Origin: Acidobacteriota bacterium
GTDB lineage: Bacteria > Acidobacteriota > Blastocatellia > RBC074
Length of the DNA: 64,000 nt
Assembly: GCA_018269055.1 (NCBI GenBank)
Contig: JAFDVI010000031.1
Coordinates: 86,012 to 150,011, forward strand
Direction: 5' to 3'
Positions within the stretch are counted from its first letter, which is position 1. The number at the start of each line of letters is the position of its first letter. The notes under the pieces are model-generated. The model made no database searches, was not told the origin of the DNA, and saw only the letters and a program-made list of their open reading frames with translations. Of this stretch, positions 7,786 to 14,885 are shown piece by piece. A program made the translations under genes and the position numbers.

Positions 7786-8533
7786 GCAGCTTTTCACGCA
7801 ACCGGACGACTTCGCCGACGATAATCAGTGCCGGAGCTTTGAGCTTCTGGCGACGAACCGTATCCGCGATGTTGGCGAGCGTGCCGACGACGGTTTCCTG
7901 CTTGTCATAAGTTCCCCAACTGACAACCGCCACTGGCGTTTCAGCGTTTCTGCCGTGTTCGATCAATTGCGCGACGATTTCGCCAATCCGCGTCACGCCC
8001 ATGAAAAACACAACCGTGTCTACGCCCTGGGCCAAATGCTGCCAGCGGATTGCGGATTCGGATTTCGCAGGATCTTCATGGCCTGTGACGAAGGTGACGG
8101 AACTGCTCAAACCACGGTGCGTGATGGGAATTCCCGCATACGCCGCGACCGATGAACCTGCGGTCACGCCCGGCACGACTTCCCATTCGATTCCGGCTTC
8201 GGCAAGCAACAACGCCTCTTCGCCGCCGCGTCCGAAGATGAAGGGATCGCCGCCTTTCAGCCGCACGATCAATGCATGCTCTTCCGCCATATCCAGTAAC
8301 AGAGTGTTGATTTCCGATTGTGTCCACGAATCACCGAAACCACGTTTGCCGACATACAGCAATTCGGCTTCGGGCGAAGCGTGTTTCAGAATTTCCGCGT
8401 TGACCAAATAGTCGTAAATCACGCAATCCGCCGCCGCGATCAAATCGCGCGCTTTCAGCGTGAGCAGGCCGGGATCGCCCGGCCCTGCTCCGACCAAATA
8501 GACTTTGCCTGTTTGGTTTTGTCGAAATTTCAT
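7670..8533 (-). CDS. cobA: uroporphyrinogen-III C-methyltransferase
   Basis: SAM-dependent methylation of uroporphyrinogen III to precorrin-2, the first committed siroheme step. Visible signatures are VYLVGAGPGDPGLLTLKA at the start, VVRLKGGDPFIFGRGGEE-like VRLKGGDPFIFGRGGEE in the middle, and GVTAGSSVAAYAGIPITHRG. The normal family end falls near VVRLREKLQWFN (about residue 252). The remaining 35 residues, starting NELRISDRGFRSS, are encoded by repeat-like DNA and look like an acquired tail. The start overlaps the cysC stop as TAATG. Confidence 0.94.
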   Translation of the reverse strand: MKFRQNQTGKVYLVGAGPGDPGLLTLKARDLIAAADCVIYDYLVNAEILKHASPEAELLYVGKRGFGDSWTQSEINTLLLDMAEEHALIVRLKGGDPFIFGRGGEEALLLAEAGIEWEVVPGVTAGSSVAAYAGIPITHRGLSSSVTFVTGHEDPAKSESAIRWQHLAQGVDTVVFFMGVTRIGEIVAQLIEHGRNAETPVAVVSWGTYDKQETVVGTLANIADTVRRQKLKAPALIIVGEVVRLREKLQWFNELRISDRGFRSSLAEAVAMESFRLPNPFYEALAS

Positions 8534-9096
8534 TACGCCGCCTTTGCTTTCTGCACTTCAGCGATCAAACCCAGGGCTTCGAGCTTGGCGAGGATTTTCC
8601 CCGCGCTCTCTTCGACAGTTTCGTTGTCGCTGCTGACACGCACTTCCGGATTGAGCGGTTCTTCGTACGGATCGGAAACGCCCGTGAATTGTTTGATTTC
8701 GCCAGCGATGGCTTTTTTGTATAGGCCTTTGATATCGCGCGCGACCAGCGTGTCGAGTGATGCATGGACAAACACTTCGACAAACTTCACGCCTTCGCCT
8801 TCGACGCTGGCGCGCACTTCGTCGCGGATTTCGCGGTAAGGAGAAATCGCCGCCGCAATCACGCCCACGCCGTTGCGCGATAACAACCTCGCGACATAAC
8901 CGATGCGGCGAATGTTCGTGTCCCGATCTTCTTTGGAAAATCCCAGCCCTTTGCTGAGGTTGGTGCGAACTTCGTCGCCGTCGAGCACTTCGACGGCAAC
9001 GCCGCGTTCGCGCAGTTGAGGAACCAAGGCATCTGTCAGCGTCGTTTTGCCAGCGCCCGACAAACCTGTAAACCAGAGAGTAAATCCTTGTGCCAT
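8533..9096 (-). CDS. cysC: adenylylsulfate kinase
   Basis: Phosphorylates APS to PAPS in the cytoplasm. The P-loop is GLSGAGKTT (about residues 12-20), with DGDEVRTNLSKGLGFSKEDR and the conserved ISPYREIRDEVR following. The length of 187 residues is normal. It sits between tRNA-Cys and cobA, sharing one nucleotide with cobA, so it belongs to the sat unit. With an APS-type CysH downstream, PAPS may serve sulfotransferases rather than assimilation; this is inference. Confidence 0.94.
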   Translation of the reverse strand: MAQGFTLWFTGLSGAGKTTLTDALVPQLRERGVAVEVLDGDEVRTNLSKGLGFSKEDRDTNIRRIGYVARLLSRNGVGVIAAAISPYREIRDEVRASVEGEGVKFVEVFVHASLDTLVARDIKGLYKKAIAGEIKQFTGVSDPYEEPLNPEVRVSSDNETVEESAGKILAKLEALGLIAEVQKAKAA

Positions 9097-9126
9097 AAAA
9101 CTTGTGTAAATTCCTTTCGTGTGTGT

Positions 9127-9201
<75 letters not shown>

Positions 9202-9212
9202 CCGTAATTCGT

Positions 9213-10388
9213 TTATGCCTTTGCGCTTGCGGCAGCCTGCCGGAAGCCTTCGATCAGTACTTGCGCGACTTCGGGACGCGTGAACTCAATTGGCGGAATT
9301 TCGCCATTGGTCAGCATTTCGCGCACCTTGGTGCCGCTCAAGCTGACGTGATGCGAAGCGTCGTGCGGGCAGGTTTTCAGCGAAGCCATGCCGTCGCACT
9401 TGCGGCAATAAAACGTGTTGTCGAAAAACATCGGCGTGATGCCGATTTCTTCCGGCGTGAAGTCGCCGAAAATCTTTTGCGCGTCATAAGTGCCGTAATA
9501 ATTACCAACGCCTGCGTGGTCGCGGCCTACGATGAAATGCGAACAGCCATAATTTTTGCGGATTGTGGCGTGGAAGATGGCTTCGCGCGGCCCGGCGTAG
9601 CGCATCGCCGCAGGCAACACGCCCAACACCGTGCGATCTTTCGGATAGTAGTTATCTAAAATAGCTTCATAAGCGCGCAGCCGAACATCCGCCGGAATGT
9701 CGTCGGCCTTGGTTTCGCCGACAATCGGGTGCAGCAGCAACCCATCCACGGTTTCCATCGCGCATTTCTGAATGTATTCATGTGCGCGATGAACCGGATT
9801 GCGCGTTTGGAACGCAACAATCCGTTGCCAACCTTTTTCGACAAACAAAGCGCGCGTTTGCGCTGGCGTACGGCGATATTGTTTGAATTCTTCGCCGTTC
9901 GGGTGATTGAGCACGGTGACTTTGCCGCCAAGCAAAAACTCACCTTGCGAATACAACACTTGCACGCCGGGATGTTTCTCTTCCGCCGTTCTGTACACCG
10001 CTTCGGCTTCGCGCTGCTTGTCGTAGCCGTAAATTTCAGCCAGATGCAGAATTGCGACGACCTGCCCGTTGCGCGTTTTCAACGCGACATCGTCGCCAAC
10101 ATTCAGCCTCGCGCGTTCATCGGCAGTCGCCGACAAGGTAATCGGAATGGACCATACCAATCCGTTTGCCAACCGGCGATTATCACGCACGGACAGATAA
10201 TCGGTTTCGCCCAGAAATCCTTCCAGCGGCGACAGCGCGCCGATGGCGATCAATTCCAAATCGGCTTCGGCGCGGGCGTTGATGGTCACGCTCGGCAATG
10301 TTGCCGATGCGCGCAATAAAGTTTCTCGCTCAGCGCCGCGCGCTTCCCGATCAACCAACTTGCCGCCGTGAGGCGTAATCAAGCTCAT
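9213..10388 (-). CDS. sat: sulfate adenylyltransferase (ATP sulfurylase)
   Basis: Converts sulfate and ATP to APS, the first step of assimilation. The 391-residue monomeric Sat/MET3-type enzyme has the nucleotide-binding QTRNPVHRAHE motif, VGETKADDIP, HATIRKNYGCSHFIVGRDHAG and a four-residue metal site: FYCRKCDGMASLKTCPHD contains C-x2-C...C-x2-H. The ATG at 10388 follows AAGGAG with a 7-nt spacer. First structural gene after the 640-nt Cys-run leader, followed closely by tRNA-Cys. Confidence 0.95.
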   Translation of the reverse strand: MSLITPHGGKLVDREARGAERETLLRASATLPSVTINARAEADLELIAIGALSPLEGFLGETDYLSVRDNRRLANGLVWSIPITLSATADERARLNVGDDVALKTRNGQVVAILHLAEIYGYDKQREAEAVYRTAEEKHPGVQVLYSQGEFLLGGKVTVLNHPNGEEFKQYRRTPAQTRALFVEKGWQRIVAFQTRNPVHRAHEYIQKCAMETVDGLLLHPIVGETKADDIPADVRLRAYEAILDNYYPKDRTVLGVLPAAMRYAGPREAIFHATIRKNYGCSHFIVGRDHAGVGNYYGTYDAQKIFGDFTPEEIGITPMFFDNTFYCRKCDGMASLKTCPHDASHHVSLSGTKVREMLTNGEIPPIEFTRPEVAQVLIEGFRQAAASAKA

Positions 10389-10545
10389 GTCTTAACTCCT
10401 TATTTCTATTCGTAATGGTTTTTGCTTTTTTGCCGTTCGCGGGGCCGCGGCGGCTCGCTTTGATTTTGCTTTCGATTGGCTGACAGACCAGTTCTTTCAG
10501 GGTGATCTCGAATTTCCAATCGGCGATTTCAAATTTAACGCCCAT
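10351..10545 (-). CDS. small ORF overlapping the sat start, doubtful
   Basis: A 64-codon frame beginning MGVKFEIADWKFEITLKEL, preceded by GTGAGG 9 nt upstream, that ends 37 nt inside sat. The GTGCGC-AAA-GCGCAC hairpin (10576-10562) sits just before its ribosome site. The first ten codons resemble intergenic repeat text. It could be a second leader peptide coupling translation into sat, or chance. I do not recognise the product. Confidence 0.3.
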   Translation of the reverse strand: MGVKFEIADWKFEITLKELVCQPIESKIKASRRGPANGKKAKTITNRNKELRHELDYASRRQVG

Positions 10546-10776
10546 AACATTACCTCACTCGGTGCGCTTTGCGCACATACGCTGCACAATGATGTGCAAT
10601 GGTGATGGTGGCCCCGACCAATGCCACGCCTGTCTTTTGCGAGCAAAGCGGAATCGCGATTGTCAGCCCAGGCTTTGCGGCCCAGCACTAAGCTGACTTG
10701 ATAAATCGGGAATTTACCGCTGCCTCCGAACAGGATTCGGCGTCAGTTAGGAATTCAAATTAAATTGATACGGATT

Positions 10777-10799
10777 TTGCTGCGATCAGACGGCAGCAA
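10777..10799 (-). promoter_or_regulatory. hairpin just after the poly-Cys stop codon
   Basis: TTGCTGC (10799-10793) pairs with GCAGCAA (10783-10777) around a 9-nt loop, beginning 7 nt after the leader ORF stop. The 3' arm can instead pair with TTGCTG inside the Cys codon run (10821-10816). The two pairings exclude each other, as in attenuators. No T-tract follows, so a simple intrinsic terminator is not seen. Confidence 0.5.
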
Positions 10800-10805
10800 C
10801 AGAAA

Positions 10806-10964
10806 CTAACAACAACAGCAACAACAACAGCAGGATTTTTTGGCAGGGTGCAGACGACAGGTGTGGAAAAAGGAAGGAACGGATTGAAGAGAAACTGCAT
10901 TCAGGCTGCGACTGATCGGCAGCCCTGAGAAAACTGAACGACGTATCTTTGTTGCGTTTTCCAT
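10806..10964 (-). CDS. poly-cysteine leader peptide (8 Cys codons before stop)
   Basis: A 52-codon frame in the 5' leader of sat. It starts at ATG 10964 with AAGG 7 nt upstream (about 60 nt after the predicted transcription start) and begins MENATKIRRSVFSGL. It ends K-K-S followed by eight successive cysteine codons (10832-10809: TGC, three TGT, TGC, three TGT) and TAG. Only one other Cys occurs, at residue 36. The arrangement is what a cysteine-sensing attenuation peptide would need: when charged tRNA-Cys is scarce, ribosomes stall at the run and alter folding of the RNA downstream. Poly-Cys leader peptides controlling sulfur genes are known in mycobacteria, but this one is much longer, has a normal ribosome site and is unrelated in sequence. 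No structured protein domain is expected. Confidence 0.85.
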   Translation of the reverse strand: MENATKIRRSVFSGLPISRSLNAVSLQSVPSFFHTCRLHPAKKSCCCCCCCC

Positions 10965-11006
10965 TGAAGTACCTTGTTTTAGCTCAATTTATTTTCGTAA
11001 GTCCGC

Positions 11007-11023
11007 GCTATGACATCCATAGC
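11007..11023 (-). promoter_or_regulatory. 5'-terminal hairpin of the sat transcript
   Basis: GCTATG (11023-11018) and CATAGC (11012-11007) form a 6-bp stem with a 5-nt loop at or just after the predicted transcription start of the sat leader. It may protect the 5' end; no protein binding site is recognised. Confidence 0.4.
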
Positions 11024-11031
11024 TTCGTGGG

Positions 11032-11061
11032 CTTATACACGCCGCTAACGCAAACTGTCAA
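11032..11061 (-). promoter_or_regulatory. sigma-70 promoter of the sat unit
   Basis: On the minus strand, -35 TTGACA (11061-11056) and -10 TATAAG (11037-11032) are spaced by 18 nt. The spacer has GCGTTAGCGGCGTG just before the -10. This is nearly the same as GCGCAAGCGGACGTG in the promoter at 6076-6105, suggesting a shared regulator site or a shared promoter type. Confidence 0.78.
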
Positions 11062-11147
11062 TTTAATTCTCTGCATAGGCGCGATAAAAAGGATTTATGT
11101 CACTTAGCCTACCAACCAACGCACCCGGAATGGACTGGCCTCCTCAA

Positions 11148-11324
11148 TCAGTTTTCGGCCAAATCGGAACAATCACCAATCGGATACGGAAAGCCGCATG
11201 CGAGGCAAGGCTGTCTGCGGCCACAAACTGCATCCGGAACCGGCGCGTCGCATCTCAGACACCTCAAAGCGTCGCCTGTCGCCTGCTCTTGCGCCTCATC
11301 TTCAGTTTCAATTTCGGCGTTCAT
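11148..11324 (-). CDS. small zinc-ribbon-like protein
   Basis: A 58-residue protein starting MNAEIETEDEAQEQ, with an acidic N-terminus followed by LRCLRCDAPVPDAVCGRRQP and CLACGFPYPIGDCSD. The two CxxC knuckles (and further Cys) suggest a zinc ribbon. The ATG at 11324 overlaps the stop of the upstream PBP-SpoIID gene as ATGA, which argues for translational coupling and a real gene. A longer in-frame start at 11363 exists but would lie within the upstream gene. Function unknown. Confidence 0.65.
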   Translation of the reverse strand: MNAEIETEDEAQEQATGDALRCLRCDAPVPDAVCGRRQPCLACGFPYPIGDCSDLAEN

Positions 11325-14023
11325 GCTTTGAGCGATCCTTTCGGCTTTGCCGCGAGTTGCCAAACGTACGCTTCGCCCTTTTCGCGTATGAGCGATTGAA
11401 CTTCGCGAAACGCAATCGCGTAAAGCTGGCGGATTTCAACAACGGAGCTTCCGGCATTCAATCGCCGTTCAAGTTCTTCTCGCGAAAGCCGCTGTTTGAG
11501 TTGAACCCGATTTATCGTCGCCGCTTCCCCGGCAAAATGAAGACAAAGCCCTTCGGCCAACCAGCGCGGCGTTCGACCATTGCCGAGCGATTCAATCACG
11601 GAATGCGCCAGTTCATGCCGTAGCGCCGCAGTCATCACATTGCGTTTTTTCAGCAAAGCCAACGGCTGTAATTCAATTCGTCGTCCACGTGTCACGCCAG
11701 TCGCCCAGCCCGATAAATCTGTCGCCGAAATGAATTCCGCCATTGTTGCGTGAATGATGATTTCAATCGGCGCAGCCTCATTGACTTGTAATGAAGCTTG
11801 TTTCAATCGGCCAAGCAAATCAACTCTGGCCGTTTCCAGCATCCGCAACGCAGCTTCAACATCACGCCAATCATTGCCTTTACCATAACTGATGCGGAAA
11901 TGTGCATTCGCCAGCGTCGCTTGAATTGGCAAATGGTACGCGGCGAATTGTATCGGCTTGCTCAATTGGGCCGATTGCGCGCGGAGTAGCCGCGTTCCAG
12001 GAAAGTAGAAACTCAAAATTTGACGGTAATTCATCTTGCGCTGCGCCATGACATGAGCGCCTTCCTGGCACAATCCCAGCCCGTGGCCGAATCCGCCGCC
12101 GCGAAAGACAAAGCCGTCGCCGCGCCGTTCGACCTCGAAGCGCGAGCTTTTGACCATTTGCCAGCCCAGGATTCGGCCAATAATGAGCTTGAAATCCCAG
12201 CCGCGCAAAATCCGCCGCTGCTCGCCTTCCAGCGTGATGGTTTCAGCGCGGCCCGTAGCGTCGCGCTTGCTGACCGTAACGGATTTCAACTGTGATCCGA
12301 CGTCGGTTCGCTCGTCGCTTTGCAAGGCTTTGAGGAGATCGGCGGTGGAAATCAACTGCTCCCATCGGCGATGCGGCATCGCGGAGCAAAAATCGTCGCG
12401 CACGCCTCGCAGGTAAACAGGAGCTTCAACGCCCCACAGCGTTTCAATGTTCGCTGTCACGCCTCCGCAAGCAGCGTGGAAATACGCGTCAATTACGGCG
12501 CCATTGCGGTCGCGCAGAACTTCTCCGCGCGTTGCCGCCACCGCTCGCCGAGCGGCGGCGTACTGGCGAGGTTTCGGCAAGGTGAACCGCTGGCAATGCG
12601 TCGTGCTGCAAAAATCGAATCCTTCGCGCGCGTGGCGTCCGGGATTGCGCAATGCAAATGTTCGACTGATGACAGCCTGGGCCTTCAATGCTTCCGGCTC
12701 GGTTTCGATACTGGCTTCTGCAGCCAACACGCCGACCAGATATTCTTCCAAGGGCAATTCGCGCGTGACGTTTTCACTGATAGAACGAACTCTGATGGAT
12801 TGTGGGCTGACCGCCGATTCGGAACCGGGAGCGGTAGCGACCGGGTAGCCGTCTGAAGCAACACTGTTCAAATTAAACGCTGCGCGCATTGTTCCCTGTT
12901 GCACATCCACTTTGACCCGGTTGCTAATGCTCTTGGTTCCGTACCATTGAAAGATTGTTTTCGCGACTTCGGCGCCTTGTGCCCCGTGCGCGCGTTTCAG
13001 AAACACCAGCACGCCCAATTTCACTTGCTCCGGCGCGGGAAGGCCAGTCGGTGGTTTGTCCGCCGCAAAAGCGACAAACCAGCCTTGCGTGCGAAAGCCG
13101 TTGCTGGCAGTGGACGTTCCCGTCTTGCCAAAAATGAAATCGGTCAACTTGCCAAGCTCCGTTTTGCCAGCCGTGCCGTACTTTACTGCGCCGCGCATGC
13201 CTTCGATCAATGCCGCTCGATGAGCAGCCGAAATGTTCAAACGCGCCGCTTCCGTGGGCGCGAAAGCCGTGTCCGTCGTTTGCCGAGGGCGATACAGATG
13301 CCCGCCGTTAACCAGCGCCGCATACGCCATCATTAATTGAATCGGCGTCACCAGAAATTTGTCGTCGTCGCCGAGCGCCGTCTGCACATGCCATTCGCCG
13401 CGCGGCAAACTGCCCGCCGCTTCGTTCGCGACAACGCCCGTTCGCTGGCCGAAACCGAATCCGCCGAGCGTCGCATTGAAGGTTCCTTCGCTCAGCCGTT
13501 CGCCAATGTGCGCGAAGTAATCGTTGCAGGAATACGCCAGCGCCTGCGGCAAATTGAACGGCGCGTTGCTGCGTGGGTGAGAACAAACGATTTCGAAATT
13601 TTCGTTGGCGTATTTGGTCTGGCATTGCCGCCGCGTTTGCACTTCCAACAAGCCCGCGCGCAACGCCGCGAGCGCCGTGAACGGTTTGATCGCCGAACCC
13701 GGTGGAAACGCTTGCTCAAACGCCAGCCGAGGATTGACCACAGCGCGCAATCGTCCGGTTTGCGGATCAATGGCCAGTACCGCGCCTTCGCGGTCGCCTA
13801 AGGCTTCGGTAGCCGCTTTCTGTAATCGGGCATCAAGTTCAGTTTCGGTGAGGTTTTGGACCGGCTGCGCTGCAAGCTTGAATCCGCTTTCCGCGGGCGG
13901 CGACGAACAAGCGGCAAACGAAACAGCAACCACAAAAACGCACAAAAGGCACAAAAGCCAATTGGCTGACTTTTGTGCCTTTTGTGCGTTTTGTGTTGAA
14001 TCAATGTTCATCAAATCAAACAT
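11321..14023 (-). CDS. lipoprotein fusing PBP transpeptidase, SpoIID/LytB and MA-type metallopeptidase domains
   Basis: 900 residues in three parts. Residues 70-350 form a penicillin-binding transpeptidase domain with SxxK as GSAIKPF (S110), SxN as SCN (165-167) and KTGT (300-303). Residues 410-690 form a SpoIID/LytB domain with ELPLEEYLVGVLAAEASIE and FGHGLGLCQEGAHVMA; in spore formers SpoIID cleaves glycan strands. Residues 720-900 form a gluzincin-like domain with HELAHSVIE (803) and WLAEGLCLHFAGE, resembling peptidase-MA proteins. The N-terminus has a hydrophobic segment ending in SFAAC, a lipobox. All three active-site sets look intact, suggesting a periplasmic peptidoglycan-remodelling enzyme. 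The start at 14023 overlaps the upstream gene; ATG 14011 is an alternative. The signal-peptide codons contain a 26-bp inverted repeat. Confidence 0.88.
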   Translation of the reverse strand: MFDLMNIDSTQNAQKAQKSANWLLCLLCVFVVAVSFAACSSPPAESGFKLAAQPVQNLTETELDARLQKAATEALGDREGAVLAIDPQTGRLRAVVNPRLAFEQAFPPGSAIKPFTALAALRAGLLEVQTRRQCQTKYANENFEIVCSHPRSNAPFNLPQALAYSCNDYFAHIGERLSEGTFNATLGGFGFGQRTGVVANEAAGSLPRGEWHVQTALGDDDKFLVTPIQLMMAYAALVNGGHLYRPRQTTDTAFAPTEAARLNISAAHRAALIEGMRGAVKYGTAGKTELGKLTDFIFGKTGTSTASNGFRTQGWFVAFAADKPPTGLPAPEQVKLGVLVFLKRAHGAQGAEVAKTIFQWYGTKSISNRVKVDVQQGTMRAAFNLNSVASDGYPVATAPGSESAVSPQSIRVRSISENVTRELPLEEYLVGVLAAEASIETEPEALKAQAVISRTFALRNPGRHAREGFDFCSTTHCQRFTLPKPRQYAAARRAVAATRGEVLRDRNGAVIDAYFHAACGGVTANIETLWGVEAPVYLRGVRDDFCSAMPHRRWEQLISTADLLKALQSDERTDVGSQLKSVTVSKRDATGRAETITLEGEQRRILRGWDFKLIIGRILGWQMVKSSRFEVERRGDGFVFRGGGFGHGLGLCQEGAHVMAQRKMNYRQILSFYFPGTRLLRAQSAQLSKPIQFAAYHLPIQATLANAHFRISYGKGNDWRDVEAALRMLETARVDLLGRLKQASLQVNEAAPIEIIIHATMAEFISATDLSGWATGVTRGRRIELQPLALLKKRNVMTAALRHELAHSVIESLGNGRTPRWLAEGLCLHFAGEAATINRVQLKQRLSREELERRLNAGSSVVEIRQLYAIAFREVQSLIREKGEAYVWQLAAKPKGSLKA
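13931..13995. repeat. 26-bp inverted repeat inside the signal-peptide region
   Basis: The arms 13931-13957 and 13970-13995 (CTTTTGTGCCTTTTGTGCGT on the plus strand for the right arm) are inverted copies differing by one inserted A. The 12-nt centre contains CCAATTGG. The repeat encodes the charged N-terminus and hydrophobic core of the lipoprotein signal, so a palindromic repeat has become coding sequence. Confidence 0.8.
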
Positions 14024-14798
14024 TCAATTCGCGCAGGGATTCGTGCAATGCACGCCGCGTAGTCATTTCCGCCATCGCGCCCAGCATCAGCAGCCAGCCG
14101 ATGAAAATCATCAGGAGCGCAAACGCAAAGCGCCCGCCGGCCAGCCACAATTCGCCCCAATCACTTTTGACGTGCGTTTCGGTGAAGGCGGCAAGCCAGG
14201 CTACGGCGCCACAAACCAACAACACAATGACGTAAATCAACACAGAGCGCGGCGAAAAGGCGGCGGCGATACTATGGCCATAGCTGCGAAACGCGCCGCC
14301 CAAACCTTCGCGAATTGCCGCCATCCAATTATGAATCGCCACCAGCGGCAGCGCCAGATACAGCAGTAACCAGCGTCCCGCCAGCAGCGACAACTCCATC
14401 CAGCGTTTCGGCTTTTCGACATCGGTAACAAATTTTTTGTCCAGATAGCCAAACAGCCACCACAAACCATAAGCCAACGCAATCAGCGGCAAACTGACAA
14501 TCAATAGTTTCCAGAAATCTTTGAGCGCGCGTTTCAGCAAATAGCTTGAACCAACGCCGATGCGCACATAGCTCAGCCCGATGGCCTGCAACAGGAAAAA
14601 GAAAATGACGGCGGCGAGCGGCAAAATAACCAGGCTGAGAATGACTTGAAGCCGCGTTGCCTGCCCAATCACAGCCACAAATAAGTACCCTGCCATCCAC
14701 AGCGCCGCGTAACACAAGAAAGCAATGAGCACTGCCCCAAAGTTCGTAAACAATTTTCGCGCCGCAGCGCCGATGGAGGAGAAAACGTCTTTGAGCAT
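14016..14798 (-). CDS. multi-pass membrane protein, unknown function
   Basis: 260 residues with about six hydrophobic helices (for example AVLIAFLCYAALWMAGYLFV, VILSLVILPLAAVIFFFLL and FALLMIFIGWLLMLGAM) and no recognised catalytic motif. It resembles generic DUF-type inner-membrane proteins with a GYLF...F core. The stop lies 2 nt inside the start of the PBP-SpoIID gene, indicating an operon, and a role near peptidoglycan assembly is possible from context only. Confidence 0.7.
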   Translation of the reverse strand: MLKDVFSSIGAAARKLFTNFGAVLIAFLCYAALWMAGYLFVAVIGQATRLQVILSLVILPLAAVIFFFLLQAIGLSYVRIGVGSSYLLKRALKDFWKLLIVSLPLIALAYGLWWLFGYLDKKFVTDVEKPKRWMELSLLAGRWLLLYLALPLVAIHNWMAAIREGLGGAFRSYGHSIAAAFSPRSVLIYVIVLLVCGAVAWLAAFTETHVKSDWGELWLAGGRFAFALLMIFIGWLLMLGAMAEMTTRRALHESLRELNV

Positions 14799-14817
14799 GT
14801 GGTTGTCGTAGTTTGGG

Positions 14818-14879
14818 TTCAGAGTTCACGCTTCAGCGTGTAGAAATGTCTGTGAACACGCTGAAGCGTGAACTCTGAA
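14818..14879. repeat. perfect 23-bp inverted repeat
   Basis: TTCAGAGTTCACGCTTCAGC (14818 on) through 14840 is repeated inverted at 14857-14879 without mismatch, around a 16-nt loop. It occupies the spacer between the alpha-2-macroglobulin stop and the membrane-protein gene and could act as a hairpin terminator or as a dispersed repeat. Confidence 0.8.
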
Positions 14880-14885
14880 CGTGAT

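Noticed and set aside
10497..10688. Minus frame with four His and several Cys (GHHHHCTSLCSVCAQS)
   Set aside because: It looks metal-binding at first, but the string comes from CACCATCACCAT and hairpin DNA in the sat leader. There is no good ribosome site and the end runs through the next small ORF's start.
10389..10805. Known SAM or cobalamin riboswitch in the sat leader
   Set aside because: I looked for the conserved core words of these classes and found none; the Cys-run peptide explains the leader better.
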